This document shows positions 37,569 through 46,650 of a stretch of DNA of 64,000 nt, one piece after another; position 1 is the stretch's first letter, and each line of letters starts with the position of its first letter. The position numbers and the translations under genes are program-made. The notes under the pieces were generated by a model. The model was given only the letters and a program-made list of their open reading frames with translations. It did no database searches and was not told the origin of the DNA. This stretch comes from Amycolatopsis orientalis DSM 43388 (GTDB taxonomy: Bacteria > Actinomycetota > Actinomycetes > Mycobacteriales > Pseudonocardiaceae), in assembly GCF_000411975.1 (NCBI RefSeq), contig NZ_ASXG01000030.1, positions 34,337 through 98,336 of the forward strand. Reading direction: 5' to 3'.

Positions 37569-38654
37569 TCAGGCGGAGGCCGGTTCGTATCTCCCGGCCC
37601 CGCCGATGCTGCCCGCCGCCAGCCCCAGGTACACCGCGGCCAGCTCGAACCGCAGCGCCAGCACCGCGGCGCGGACGACCTCGTCGGCCTCGATCTCCTC
37701 GGCAGGCGCGATCAGGTCCGCCCCGGGCAGGAACTCCTCGGCTTGGTACCGGGCCGCCTCGGTGGCCGGACCGGTCCGCACCGACAGCAGCAGCACCCGT
37801 GTTGCGACTCCATGGGGAGAGTCGTCTGGATCAGCGAAAATGTCTCGCTCCGCGCCGCCGGATTGCGCGGCCCGGCGCAAGGCCGGGCGGGCCAGCGCCT
37901 GCCGGTAGTCCTCCACGTCGCACACCAGCGCGGCGTGCGCGGCGAACGCGTGCGCCGCGTGCTCGCCGACCGCCACCGCGACCGGATCGAGACCCCACAG
38001 CAGCGGCACCCGGTCCGCGACCCGCAGCGCGAGCGCCTTCGCCGGGTTGGCGAACGACTCGCGTGCCAGGTAGTCCTTCTCCGCTTCGAGGTCGAGCTGG
38101 TCGGCGAGCGCCTGTACGTCCGCGACCAGCAGGCCGAGCGCGTTCGCGGTGAGCAGCCCGGCGGCCAGCCCGCGCGGGAACGCCAGCTCCGGCGGCACCG
38201 GCACGCGCGGCGCGAGCAGCACGCCCTTGCCCGCCACCGACGCCGCGACCGGTCCCTCCGCCGGCGCGGACAACACCACCGACGCGCCGAACCGGGCGGC
38301 GCGTTCCAGCGAAGCGGCCAGCTCGCGGTCTCCCGCGTCGTCGGTGTGCGCGAACACCACGTCCAGCGCGCCGATCCAGGCCGGCACCGATTCGGCCACC
38401 ACGACCGGCACCGGGCACGACGGCGCGAGCAGCGCGGCCAGCAGCCGGGTGAGCGTGCGGCTCACCCCGGGCCGGTCGATGAGCACCAGCGAACGCGGAC
38501 GGCCGACGTCCAGCCGTTCGCTCAGCTCCAGTTCAGCCGCCGCTTCGGCGGTGGCCCGCACCTGCGCGCCGGCCATCGCGGCGGCGCGCAGCAACCCCGC
38601 GCGGTCGGCGTCGGCCAGCCGCGCGGAGTCGTCGAGCAGGGAATCGTCAAGCAT
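37569..38654 (-). CDS. SIS-domain sugar isomerase-like protein (Rv3256c type)
   Basis: 361-aa protein of the bifunctional phosphoglucose/phosphomannose isomerase-like group, conserved between manB and manA in actinobacteria. The start LDDSLLDDSARLADADRAGLLR is typical of the group. An SIS-like Rossmann core is visible (RSLVLIDRPGVSRTLTRLL, later VVVAESVPAWIGALDVVFAHTDD written as two strands). Catalytic His/Glu residues of true phosphoglucose isomerases are not evident, so activity is uncertain. ATG 38654 is chosen; a TTG at 38660 overlapping the upstream stop codon (TTGA) is an alternative. Translationally linked to the Trm112-like gene. Confidence 0.78.
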   Translation of the reverse strand: MLDDSLLDDSARLADADRAGLLRAAAMAGAQVRATAEAAAELELSERLDVGRPRSLVLIDRPGVSRTLTRLLAALLAPSCPVPVVVAESVPAWIGALDVVFAHTDDAGDRELAASLERAARFGASVVLSAPAEGPVAASVAGKGVLLAPRVPVPPELAFPRGLAAGLLTANALGLLVADVQALADQLDLEAEKDYLARESFANPAKALALRVADRVPLLWGLDPVAVAVGEHAAHAFAAHAALVCDVEDYRQALARPALRRAAQSGGAERDIFADPDDSPHGVATRVLLLSVRTGPATEAARYQAEEFLPGADLIAPAEEIEADEVVRAAVLALRFELAAVYLGLAAGSIGGAGRYEPASA

Positions 38655-38656
38655 GG

Positions 38657-38884
38657 TCAAGCACTGTCGCCGTGATCAGCGTCGGGCCCGGGCGAACCGG
38701 GCAGCGTCGCCTCGTCGAGCAGCAGCACCGGGATCCCGTCGCGGACCGGGTACACCCGGCCGCATTCGGTGCAGGTCAGCGCGTCGGCCTCGGCATCGTC
38801 CGGCGTGCCGGGACGCAGCGGCGCGTGATCCGGCGACGGGCACGCGAGGATCTCCAGCAGCTGTGCGTCAAGCGTGATGGCCAT
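38657..38884 (-). CDS. Trm112-like zinc-ribbon protein
   Basis: 75-aa small zinc-binding protein of the Trm112/UPF0434 family. The start AITLDAQLLEILACPSP and the CTECGRVYPVRDGIPVLLLDEA core are diagnostic, with Cys residues for one zinc site. Eukaryotic Trm112 activates several methyltransferases; in actinobacteria its partner is unknown. ATG is preceded by GGAGGAACT. It lies between manB and the SIS-domain gene, a position kept in this phylum, so it may serve another function in the mannose gene cluster. Confidence 0.9.
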   Translation of the reverse strand: MAITLDAQLLEILACPSPDHAPLRPGTPDDAEADALTCTECGRVYPVRDGIPVLLLDEATLPGSPGPDADHGDSA

Positions 38885-38952
38885 AGTTCCTCCATACCAC
38901 GCGTCGTTGGGGTGTTGAGGGCGCCTTCCGGACACAATCCGGCGCCAGCCGG

Positions 38953-40308
38953 TCAGGCCCGGACAATGGCCAGCACCTCGGCGGTGAGCGCCTCGACCGC
39001 GGCCCGGTCGGCGGCCTCCACGTTGAGCCGCAGCAGCGGTTCGGTGTTGGAGGGGCGGAGGTTGAACCACGCGCCGCCCGGCAGCTGCACGGTGAGGCCG
39101 TCCAGTTCGTCGATCTGGACGCCGGACTTGCCCGCGTACGCGTCCTTCACCGCGAGCATCCGCGCGACCTGGTCGCTGACCGTCGAGTTGATCTCGCCGG
39201 ACGCGGCGTAGCGCGAGAAGTCCTGGGTGAGCGCGGACAGCGGGCCGCTCTGCTCGCCGAGCGCGGCGAGCACGTGCAGCGCGGCCAGCATGCCGGTGTC
39301 GGCGCGCCAGAAGTCGCGGAAGTAGTAGTGCGCGGAGTGCTCGCCGCCGAAAATCGCCCCGGTACGGGCCATCTCGGCCTTGATGAACGAGTGTCCGACC
39401 CGCGTGCGCACCGGCTTGCCGCCGTGCTCGGAGACGATCTCCGGCACGCCCTTCGACGTGATCAGGTTGTGGATGATCGTGCCGCCCGGCTCCTTGGCCA
39501 GCTCGCGCACCGCGACCAGCGCGGTGATCGCGCTCGGGGACACCGGCTCGCCGCGCTCGTCCACGACGAAGCAGCGGTCCGCGTCGCCGTCGAACGCCAG
39601 CCCGGCGTCCGCGCCGACCTCGCGCACCTTGGCCTGCAGGTCGACGATGTTGGCCGGGTCGAGCGGGTTGGCCTCGTGGTTCGGGAAGGTGCCGTCGAGC
39701 TCGAAGTACATCGGCACGATCTCGATCGGCAGGCCCTCGAAGACGGTCGGAACGGTGTGCCCGCCCATGCCGTTGCCCGCGTCGACCACGATCTTGAGCG
39801 GGCGCGAGCCGGAGAGGTCGACGAGGTTGCGCAGGTAGGCCGCGTAGTCGCCGAGGACGTCGCGCTCGGAGACGGTGCCGCGCTGCCCGTCGAAGGCGGG
39901 AACACCCTGCTCGACGGTGTCGCGGATCTCGGCGAGGCCGGTGTCCTGCCCGACCGGCGAGGCTCCGGCGCGGCACATCTTGATGCCGTTGTACTTCGCG
40001 GGGTTGTGGCTCGCGGTGAACATCGCGCCCGGCAGGTTGAGCGAACCGGAGGCGAAGTAGAGCTGGTCGGTGCTGGCCAGGCCGATCGACACCACGTCGA
40101 GGCCCTGCGAGGTCACCCCGTCGGCGAACGCCTCAGCCAGACCCGGCGACGAGTCGCGCATGTCGTGGCCGATCACCACAGCCGGTGCCTCGGGTTTGAT
40201 GAGCAGCGCGAACGCGGCCCCGAAGTCCCGGACGAGGGCGGCGTCGAGCTGGTCGCCGACCACGCCGCGAATGTCGTAGGCCTTCACGATGCCCGAAAGG
40301 TCTGGCAC
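38953..40308 (-). CDS. manB: Phosphomannomutase/phosphoglucomutase
   Basis: 451-aa alpha-D-phosphohexomutase that converts mannose 6-phosphate to mannose 1-phosphate for GDP-mannose, hence PIM, LM/LAM-like glycolipids. All four family loops are visible: the phosphoserine loop TASHNPAKYNG near residue 98, the metal loop DGDADR, the sugar-binding loop GGEHSAHYY and the phosphate loop RPSNTEPLLR. Start GTG (PDLSGIVKAYDIRG) is the normal family N-terminus, preceded by GGAGAAGGC. Equivalent of Rv3257c (pmmA). Head of the manB-Trm112-SIS-manA run. Confidence 0.95.
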   Translation of the reverse strand: MPDLSGIVKAYDIRGVVGDQLDAALVRDFGAAFALLIKPEAPAVVIGHDMRDSSPGLAEAFADGVTSQGLDVVSIGLASTDQLYFASGSLNLPGAMFTASHNPAKYNGIKMCRAGASPVGQDTGLAEIRDTVEQGVPAFDGQRGTVSERDVLGDYAAYLRNLVDLSGSRPLKIVVDAGNGMGGHTVPTVFEGLPIEIVPMYFELDGTFPNHEANPLDPANIVDLQAKVREVGADAGLAFDGDADRCFVVDERGEPVSPSAITALVAVRELAKEPGGTIIHNLITSKGVPEIVSEHGGKPVRTRVGHSFIKAEMARTGAIFGGEHSAHYYFRDFWRADTGMLAALHVLAALGEQSGPLSALTQDFSRYAASGEINSTVSDQVARMLAVKDAYAGKSGVQIDELDGLTVQLPGGAWFNLRPSNTEPLLRLNVEAADRAAVEALTAEVLAIVRA

Positions 40309-40383
40309 GCCTTCTCCCCGCCGTTAGTTCCGTGGCGACGCCACTCGCGCCGCGGGCGAAAGCCTACCGGTCGGGAGGACAGC

Positions 40384-40737
40384 TCAGGCGCGCCCCGGGA
40401 GGACGCGCAGATGGCCGCGCCTGCCGGAGGGCCCTTCGGGCTCGGGCGGCGCGGCCGGGACGTCGGAGCGACCGGCCTCGCGGACCGCCTCGGCCAGCGC
40501 GGTCAGCTCGTCGGCGGACTGCTCCGGAGCGGCGAAGGCCCCCTCGTGCCGGACGACTTCCCAGCCCTTCGGGACGGTCAGCCGCAGCGCGTGGGCCTCG
40601 CAGAGATCGTAGGAGTGCGGTTCGGAAGCGGTGGCCAGCGGTCCGACGACCGCGGTCGAGTCCTGGTAGGCATACGTGAGCGTGGCGACAGCGGGTTCGA
40701 GGCAACCCGTTCGCGAACATTTCCGTACGCTCCGCAC
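40384..40737 (-). CDS. DUF3499 family protein
   Basis: 117-aa actinobacterial protein (Rv3258c type). The conserved N-terminal half has CSRTGC, then AVATLTYAYQDSTAVVGPLAT and YDLCEAHALRLT, where two Cys pairs plus His could bind zinc. The C-terminal half is low-complexity and Pro/Gly-rich. No function is known to me. GTG 40737 gives the usual family start (RSVRKCSRTGC); there is no Shine-Dalgarno, so the mRNA may be leaderless. It diverges from the degenerate zincin gene by 79 bp and lies downstream of the manB promoter region on the opposite side. Confidence 0.85.
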   Translation of the reverse strand: MRSVRKCSRTGCLEPAVATLTYAYQDSTAVVGPLATASEPHSYDLCEAHALRLTVPKGWEVVRHEGAFAAPEQSADELTALAEAVREAGRSDVPAAPPEPEGPSGRRGHLRVLPGRA

Positions 40738-40816
40738 GATCCGAAACGATAGCGCGTCGCCGCAAGCGAGTACCGGCGACACGCGCGTTCCCCTGGCGAC
40801 CGCATAGACTTGGCCG

Positions 40817-41281
40817 GTGGCGACGGCTCGTGACTACCGACAACGGCAGCGGCTGCGACGGGACCGGCACGGCCGGGGCCTGCGCGGAACGCTCTATCCG
40901 GCGTCCCTGCCCGCGGCCGCGAGCCGGGCGGAACGCTTCGACGCACTGGTCCTGGACGCTCTGGAACCGATCGAAGCCCGCTGGCGGCACGAGCTGACAA
41001 AACTCGACGTAGCGGTAGACGACGTCCCGGAAGTCCGCATGGACGGCCGAGCCCCCGCAGACGGCGTGCTGCACGACGGCGCAGTGCCGCTGTCCAGGCT
41101 GGTCCCAGCAGGAGTAGACCGCACCGGCCTGCCCACCCGCGCACGCATCGTCCTCTACCGACGCCCACTGGAAGCACGCGCGAAAGACCCGTCAGAACTA
41201 GCAGACCTGGTCCACGACGTACTGGTAGAGCAAGTCGCAGGCTACCTAGGCGTAGAACCAGACGTCATCGAGGGCGACTGA
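40817..41281 (+). CDS. Zincin-like metallopeptidase family protein with lost metal site
   Basis: 154-aa member of the small actinobacterial metallopeptidase family (Rv3259 type). The conserved RIVLYRRPLEARAKDPSELADLV stretch fits the family, read as a strand then helix. In typical members the next segment holds HExxHH; here it reads HDVLVEQVAGYLGVEPD, where the zinc-binding His and catalytic Glu are Glu, Gln and Gly. The protein is therefore unlikely to be an active protease. Start GTG 40817. It ends at a convergent gap holding a 193-bp repeat element. Confidence 0.8.
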   Translation: MATARDYRQRQRLRRDRHGRGLRGTLYPASLPAAASRAERFDALVLDALEPIEARWRHELTKLDVAVDDVPEVRMDGRAPADGVLHDGAVPLSRLVPAGVDRTGLPTRARIVLYRRPLEARAKDPSELADLVHDVLVEQVAGYLGVEPDVIEGD

Positions 41282-41350
41282 CCCAGACCGTCCGTGACGG
41301 GAACGCTCACAGACCCAGATTCCCCCCCAGGGGTCCCCACCCCCACGAGC

Positions 41351-41543
41351 CGCAGCCGCCGCACCCAACCATCGAGGCACCCAGCCCTGGCCCTGCACCC
41401 CGATACGAAGCCTCCCTGCGGTTCGGGGGTGCTTGTCAAGGCATCTTTCCCGCCTTGACAAGCACCCCCGAACCGTCAGCACAATCAAGCTTCGGGGTGC
41501 CCCACGCCACTCACCACCTGCAATGTCGCCGCCAGGCGACGAG
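41351..41543 (+). repeat. 193-bp structured interspersed element, copy B
   Basis: Same layout as copy A: 24-bp perfect stem in the centre with loop ATCTTTCCC and small 3' hairpin ending GGCGACGAG. Compared with copy A, bases in both arms of the long stem differ but pairing is kept (TTCGGG with CCCGAA instead of TCCGGG with CCCGGA). It ends six bases from the stop codon of the glycosyltransferase gene. Confidence 0.85.
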
Positions 41544-41549
41544 CAGCTC

Positions 41550-44500
41550 TCACCCCACCCTCCCCCGCGAAGGAATCGCCGTCAGCGCCGTAAACAACAC
41601 CGCCGCCAACTGCACCAACAGCAACAACCCCCGCTCAGTCCCGGGAAAGGTCACCGAAACCTCCGAAGGCCGCGGCGGCACCGACACGGCGACCTGATGC
41701 CCCCAAGCAGGCACGATCGGCACGGCCTTCCCGTTGACGCTGGCCTGCCACCCGGCCTCCTGCTCAGCCGCCAGCACCAGCAACCGCCCGGTCGGCCCCT
41801 CCGACGCCCGCACCCGCACGTCCGGCAACCGCGCCGCCACCGGCGAGATCCCCGGATTGGTCCCCGGCGTACCCCCGCCGGTCACGGCCTGCTTGGCCAG
41901 CTCCGGCGAGATCAACGCCACCTCGCCGGACTTGGGCAGCAACCGCAACGTCGGCCGCCCGTCCGAAGTCGGCGCCGCCACCGCGACAAGATCGCTGGCC
42001 GCCGCGGCGAACGCCCGAGCGTCCGTCCCCACCGGCAACACCACGTACTGCACCCCAGAAGCCGCTGCCGCCGCGAACACCCGCTTCAGCGCCGCGACAT
42101 CCCCTTGGCCCAGCCCGCTCCGCCAGTCAGCCAACCGCTCCGGCGTCCCCTTGACCGGCGCGAGCTCATCGTCGCCGAAAAGCGCCAGCCGGCCGCCGGT
42201 CTGCCGCACCTGCGCGGCACTCACATCGAGCACCGACCGCCCCGTCGCAGCGACATCCGCCGCCACCTCGGGCGCGAGCTGCGGACGCGCCGCCGCCGTC
42301 AACGGCCCTTCGGACCCGGTCGCGACCGCCCCGGCCGCCAACGCGGCCACCACCACAACGCCAGCCACCGCCAGCACCTTCGGCAACCACGCCGCGGGCA
42401 TCGCCGGGCCGCCCCGCTGCCAGGTGGCCAGCACCGCCCACAACAGTCCGGCACCGATCACCAGCAACGGCACCCCGGCATATCCCGGCGCGGGCGCCCC
42501 GCCCTGCATCGGCGTCAGCTGCACCTGCCGGACCAGCACCACGCCGATCAGCCCCAGCACCGCCAGCGCCAGCCCGCCGACGACCTGTTTCCGCGGCCGG
42601 ACGACCAGCGCGACGAGCGTCGCCGCGAGCACCACCACTCCGGTCGGCCACGCTCCCGGACCGCCCGGCGTCAGGCCGGCAAGATCCGTGGCCGACGCGG
42701 GAGCGGCTGGACCGCCGAGCCCCTGCAGCAACAATTCGGGATGCCGCAACAGGACAGTCGGCCACGGCAGCAACAGCACGAGCGGCAACAGCACCACGAT
42801 CCCGACCGACGCCACCCGCCGAGCCAGCCCGGACGGCGCGGGCAGCACCACGAACCCGACCAGCAGTCCGACTAGCGCGAGCCCGTGCGCGAGCGGCGAG
42901 AACGCGCCAAGCAACGCAACGCCGAACGCGGACAACGCCGAGACGTGCAACCACCGCGTACCCGGCCGGGTCAGCAACCGAACGATGCCCGCGACCACCA
43001 GCGGCAGCACGAGATGGACCACGACCACATCGAGCCGCCCCTGCGCCACCGACGCCGTCGCGGCGGGCAGCAAGGCGTACGTGGCGGCGACAGCGGCGCG
43101 CACCCAGCGGCGCACGGCGAGCTTGCGAGTCGCGACGTACGCGCTGAGCGCGGCGAGCGGGATATCGCCGATGAGCAGGATCGCCACCAGAGCAGCCGGT
43201 CCGCCGATCGGAGCGAAGATCGCGCCGAGCGTGCCGAGCACCGGCAGCGTCGCGGGAGCGGGCGCACCGGTGCCGCCGGCGATCGGGTGCCACGGCGACA
43301 GATACGTCGACCAGATCTCGCCCAGTCCGCCGACCGGCAGCAACTGGCCGCCCCACAGATCGAGACCGAGCCGCCCGCGGTTGAGCACCAACGCCAGCGC
43401 GGTGAGCAGAACGACCAGCACGACCGGCGGCGCGAAAACCGTCGCGGCGAGCACCCGGCGCCGGTTGACCTCCACGAACACCAGATCCGGTTCCGGCGCG
43501 GCCGGTTCCGGGCGGGGCGCGGGCGACGGATGGGCGGCGGTCTCCTCGGCCGGTTCAGTGTCCTCTTCGGACACCGGCGTTTCCGGCAGCGTGACCGCGA
43601 CGACCGTGCCGGGCCGGCGCAGCCCCCGGCCGCGAGTGCTCAAGCCGCGCAGCGCACCGGCGGGCAAGGCGTCCGGACCGACCGGACGCGCGCCGGACGC
43701 GGCGAGCGCCTCCGGCGGAATCCACGCCGACTCCTGCTCGACGCTCTCCGGCACCGTCCCGAGTGCTACCTCGCTCTGTACCCCGCGCCGGACAAGTCCA
43801 ACCACTCCGGCGCTGATCGCGTTGCGCAGCCTCGTCATCCGGCTCGTGAAAAGCCCTCGGACCGTGCCCGGCCGCGGCTGCTCCTTCCGCCACGCCCGGG
43901 CCGCGCGAAGATTTCCCTTGCCCCCGCACAGGTATCCGAGCGCGGCCAGTTCCGCGCCGGCTTCGGTGGTGCGCCGCAGCACGAAGAACACGAACGCGCG
44001 CAGGACGAGCAGGACCGGCAGCCGGACGAGCCCGAACCAGAACGACGGGGTCGAGCAGTTCACGAGAAAGACGCGTACGCCGTGCGACCGGTTGAGCGCG
44101 GCGAGCGGACGTCCGCCGGCGTCCGGCGTGCGCTGGCCGGTGGACAGTGCGCGGGCGTGCCGGACGCGCGCGGCGGGCACCGACAGCACGAGCGAGCCGG
44201 CCGCGTTGGCGCGCCAGCCGAAGTCGAGATCCTCGCGCAGCAACGAGAAGTCCTCGTCGTAGCCGCCGAGGGCGTCCCAGAGTTCCCGCCGCACCAACGA
44301 TCCGGCACTCGGCACGGCGAGGACCTCGCTGGGTTCGCCGTCCGGCGCGGCCATCTGCTGGCGGTGCCCGGAGGCGTCGGTGGACAGCCCGGCCTCGACG
44401 ATCAGCCGCGGATCAGTCCAGTCGGTGCCGAGCGGGCCGAGCACTTTCGCGGACGGGTTTTCTTCCGCGGCGCGCACGAGCTGATCGAGGCAGTCCGGTT

Positions 44501-44894
44501 CGGGAGCGCAGTCGTCGTGCAAAAGCCACAGCCACGTTCCCGGGTCGCCCCACCGTTCCACCGCGTGCGCGACAGCCGCGGCGACCGCCTCCGCGAACCC
44601 AGTTTCACTCGGCAGAGTGACAACGGAAGAGAGCACCGGTTCCTCGGCGGCCGCGCCCGGCTGCGCTGCGTCGGCGAGCAGTTTCGGGGTACGGTCGGTT
44701 GATCCGGTGTCCACGGCGACCACGTGCCGCGGGCGGACTGTGCTGCGCCGCAACGCGGAAAGCGCTAACGGCAGCCATTCTTCGCCGTCGTGACAGACCA
44801 CAATGGCCAGAACGGGCAACGTCCGCACGGCGGGCGGAACGACGGTGCGAGGCAAGAACGGCTCCTGCTCGGACGGGACGACGGGTGCGGTCAC
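41550..44894 (-). CDS. GT2 glycosyltransferase fused to a large polytopic membrane domain
   Basis: 1114-aa two-part protein. The first 350 residues are a GT-A family 2 glycosyltransferase: LAIVVCHDGEEWLPLALSAL, the DTGSTDRT motif, the DxD-like LLHDDCAP and the acceptor-site segment LLREDLDFGWR. After a linker (about residues 350-510, rich in Pro and Glu), there are about 12 hydrophobic helices from residue 515 to 890 and a final extracytoplasmic domain of about 200 residues closing with one more helix. Such proteins lie next to whiB2 in actinobacteria. Likely exports or extends a cell wall glycan, but donor and acceptor are unknown. GTG start; weak ribosome binding site. Confidence 0.85.
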   Translation of the reverse strand: MTAPVVPSEQEPFLPRTVVPPAVRTLPVLAIVVCHDGEEWLPLALSALRRSTVRPRHVVAVDTGSTDRTPKLLADAAQPGAAAEEPVLSSVVTLPSETGFAEAVAAAVAHAVERWGDPGTWLWLLHDDCAPEPDCLDQLVRAAEENPSAKVLGPLGTDWTDPRLIVEAGLSTDASGHRQQMAAPDGEPSEVLAVPSAGSLVRRELWDALGGYDEDFSLLREDLDFGWRANAAGSLVLSVPAARVRHARALSTGQRTPDAGGRPLAALNRSHGVRVFLVNCSTPSFWFGLVRLPVLLVLRAFVFFVLRRTTEAGAELAALGYLCGGKGNLRAARAWRKEQPRPGTVRGLFTSRMTRLRNAISAGVVGLVRRGVQSEVALGTVPESVEQESAWIPPEALAASGARPVGPDALPAGALRGLSTRGRGLRRPGTVVAVTLPETPVSEEDTEPAEETAAHPSPAPRPEPAAPEPDLVFVEVNRRRVLAATVFAPPVVLVVLLTALALVLNRGRLGLDLWGGQLLPVGGLGEIWSTYLSPWHPIAGGTGAPAPATLPVLGTLGAIFAPIGGPAALVAILLIGDIPLAALSAYVATRKLAVRRWVRAAVAATYALLPAATASVAQGRLDVVVVHLVLPLVVAGIVRLLTRPGTRWLHVSALSAFGVALLGAFSPLAHGLALVGLLVGFVVLPAPSGLARRVASVGIVVLLPLVLLLPWPTVLLRHPELLLQGLGGPAAPASATDLAGLTPGGPGAWPTGVVVLAATLVALVVRPRKQVVGGLALAVLGLIGVVLVRQVQLTPMQGGAPAPGYAGVPLLVIGAGLLWAVLATWQRGGPAMPAAWLPKVLAVAGVVVVAALAAGAVATGSEGPLTAAARPQLAPEVAADVAATGRSVLDVSAAQVRQTGGRLALFGDDELAPVKGTPERLADWRSGLGQGDVAALKRVFAAAAASGVQYVVLPVGTDARAFAAAASDLVAVAAPTSDGRPTLRLLPKSGEVALISPELAKQAVTGGGTPGTNPGISPVAARLPDVRVRASEGPTGRLLVLAAEQEAGWQASVNGKAVPIVPAWGHQVAVSVPPRPSEVSVTFPGTERGLLLLVQLAAVLFTALTAIPSRGRVG

Positions 44895-45242
44895 CCTACG
44901 GCCTGCGCCGACGCGCGGGCACCGGCCCACGCCGTGCGTCCGGCGGATCCCACCGCGTGGACGAACCGCGGCGGGGAACAAGAAGAATTCCGCGGCCTCG
45001 GTTGCCAGCGGTCTCCGGGGCGCGCACGGGAACGGGCAGTGGCCCGTCCCCGGCGGCGTTCTCCGGTACGCCAAGGTTTCCGAGGCAGAAGACGAAGATC
45101 ACATCGAGAACCACGGCACACCAACCGGTTTCACCGCGTTTTGTGCACCGCGTTCTCGCGAACGCCTGTGCCGGTTCTCACCACAACAGACGGTCGCCAA
45201 ACCCGCCGCGAGTGGACGACCCGACCCGCGCACAGCGGGGGT

Positions 45243-45287
45243 CCGGGGGCGAGCCCCCGGGCGGGGTCTGGGGGCCGCACCCCCAGA
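45243..45287. repeat. Paired GC-rich hairpins
   Basis: Two adjacent stems: CCGGGGG-CGAG-CCCCCGG (45243-45260) and TCTGGGGG-CCGCA-CCCCCAGA (45267-45287). I recall this GGGTCCGGGGGCGAGCCCCC/GGTCTGGGGGC motif as frequent between actinobacterial genes. It lies 60 bp past the whiB2 stop codon and may end that transcript. The rest of 44895-45349 shows no gene. Confidence 0.75.
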
Positions 45288-45349
45288 AGACACCTGACCG
45301 GCCCGTGGTCCGCGCTTTCCGCGGACCCACGTCTCGCCTGAAACGCCGG

Positions 45350-45673
45350 TCAGACAGCCCGTTTCTTCAGCTTGCGACGTTCCCGTTCGGACAGTCCGCC
45401 CCAGATGCCGAAGCGCTCGTCGTGCGCCAGCGCATACTCGAGACAGTCGTCCTTGACCTCGCAGCCAAGGCAAATCCGCTTGGCTTCCCGGGTCGAGCCG
45501 CCCTTCTCGGGGAAGAACGCCTCCGGGTCGGTCTGCGCGCACAGGGCGCGCTCCTGCCAGTCCTGCTCCTCGGGGACGTCGAAAAGGTCGGTCAGATCCC
45601 CGAGCTGCTGCTCCGGGTTCTCTCCCCAACCCACGACGTGCCCCCATTCCCTGTTGTCCGCTTCCAACCGCAC
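45350..45673 (-). CDS. whiB2: WhiB2/WhmD-type iron-sulfur transcription factor
   Basis: 107-aa WhiB protein needed for septation and division in this lineage. The four Cys for the 4Fe-4S cluster are visible: one in ALCAQTDPEAFFPEKGGS, two in CLGC and one in DDCLEYAL. The C-terminal end FGIWGGLSERERRKLKKRAV carries the G-W-GG loop and the basic DNA-binding tail. Of several in-frame GTGs I chose 45673, which has GAGGAGG five bases upstream; an upstream GTG at 45697 is less well placed. Long 5' region (about 210 bp) to the divergent protease gene holds its promoter. Confidence 0.95.
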   Translation of the reverse strand: MRLEADNREWGHVVGWGENPEQQLGDLTDLFDVPEEQDWQERALCAQTDPEAFFPEKGGSTREAKRICLGCEVKDDCLEYALAHDERFGIWGGLSERERRKLKKRAV

Positions 45674-45881
45674 GTCCGCCTCCTCGCTCCTACGCACTCC
45701 CCAGGCTGGCGGTGGTGAAACGACACCCGCTGCCCCCTCCGACAGCGAATGACATCACTGTGATTACACCTGTGTAGGTCGGCCAGGTCAAGCCGAGTAG
45801 CGAGTTCGGGGGATCCCTGTGCCCGGGTGCGCAAGGGGACACGCCGAAGACTTCACACCGGGCATACGGAAGACTGGTGGG

Positions 45882-46646
45882 GTGCAGAGATCAGCAGTGC
45901 GCCCGAGCCCGATCTTCCTCGGCATCGTCGCCGTCGCCGTCGCCGGTGGTTTCCTGGCCGCATACGGTGACTTCACAAATCTCCACGACCCGATGTTGAT
46001 CGCCGGCGTCGTGCTGCTCGTCCTGGGCGGCTGGATGGCTTCGCTGGCGCTCCACGAGTTCGGCCACGCCTTCGTCGCCTTCCGCGGCGGCGATCACGAG
46101 ATCGCTCACAAGGGGTACCTCTCGCTGGACGTCCGGCGCTACGCCGACCCCGTCCTGTCCTTCGTGCTGCCGCTGATCTTCTTGCTGATCGGCGGCATCC
46201 CGCTGCCCGGCGGCGCGGTGTGGATCAACCGCGGCGCGCTGCGCAACCGCGCGACCGCGTCGTGGACCTCGCTGGCCGGCCCGCTCAGCAACCTCGCCGT
46301 CGGCGCGGCGCTGTGCCTCGCGACGATGCTGATCCCGATGGCGGCCGGCCTCTTCTACGCGATGTCGTACCTCGCGCTGCTGCAGGTGATGACGTTCCTG
46401 ATCAACATCCTGCCGGTGCCGGGGCTGGACGGCTGGGGCGCGCTGGAGCCGTACCTCTCGCCGCAGGCCCGTGCGTTCGGCGCGCGCGTCCGGCCGTGGG
46501 CGCCGCTGGTGCTGTTCGCGCTGTTCTTTCTTTTCCGGCCGCTGTCGGATCTGCTCTGGACGATCGCCGGGCACATCTACGAGCCGCTCGGCGGCAACGC
46601 GGGCGCCTCCTACCTCGGGCAGGTCGCGTTCCTCTTCTGGCGGTGA
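45882..46646 (+). CDS. Site-2 protease-like membrane metalloprotease
   Basis: 254-aa intramembrane zinc protease of the S2P/M50 type. The zinc motif HEFGH lies in helix LALHEFGHAFVAFRGG near residue 62; the third ligand motif is NILPVPGLDGWG, the standard NxxPxxxLDG. Five or six hydrophobic segments are present. There is no PDZ domain, as in the short subfamily. Substrates of such proteases are often membrane anti-sigma factors, but no candidate lies nearby. GTG 45882 is chosen; the site is weak, and a GTG at 45897 is possible. It divides the whiB2 group from the mshB group. Confidence 0.85.
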   Translation: MQRSAVRPSPIFLGIVAVAVAGGFLAAYGDFTNLHDPMLIAGVVLLVLGGWMASLALHEFGHAFVAFRGGDHEIAHKGYLSLDVRRYADPVLSFVLPLIFLLIGGIPLPGGAVWINRGALRNRATASWTSLAGPLSNLAVGAALCLATMLIPMAAGLFYAMSYLALLQVMTFLINILPVPGLDGWGALEPYLSPQARAFGARVRPWAPLVLFALFFLFRPLSDLLWTIAGHIYEPLGGNAGASYLGQVAFLFWR

Positions 46647-46650
46647 GGGC

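Noticed and set aside
41734..44262. 842-codon open frame opposite the glycosyltransferase gene
   Set aside because: Ser/Thr/Arg/Pro-rich antisense product with no recognisable motif; the minus-strand reading has GT2 motifs and helices.
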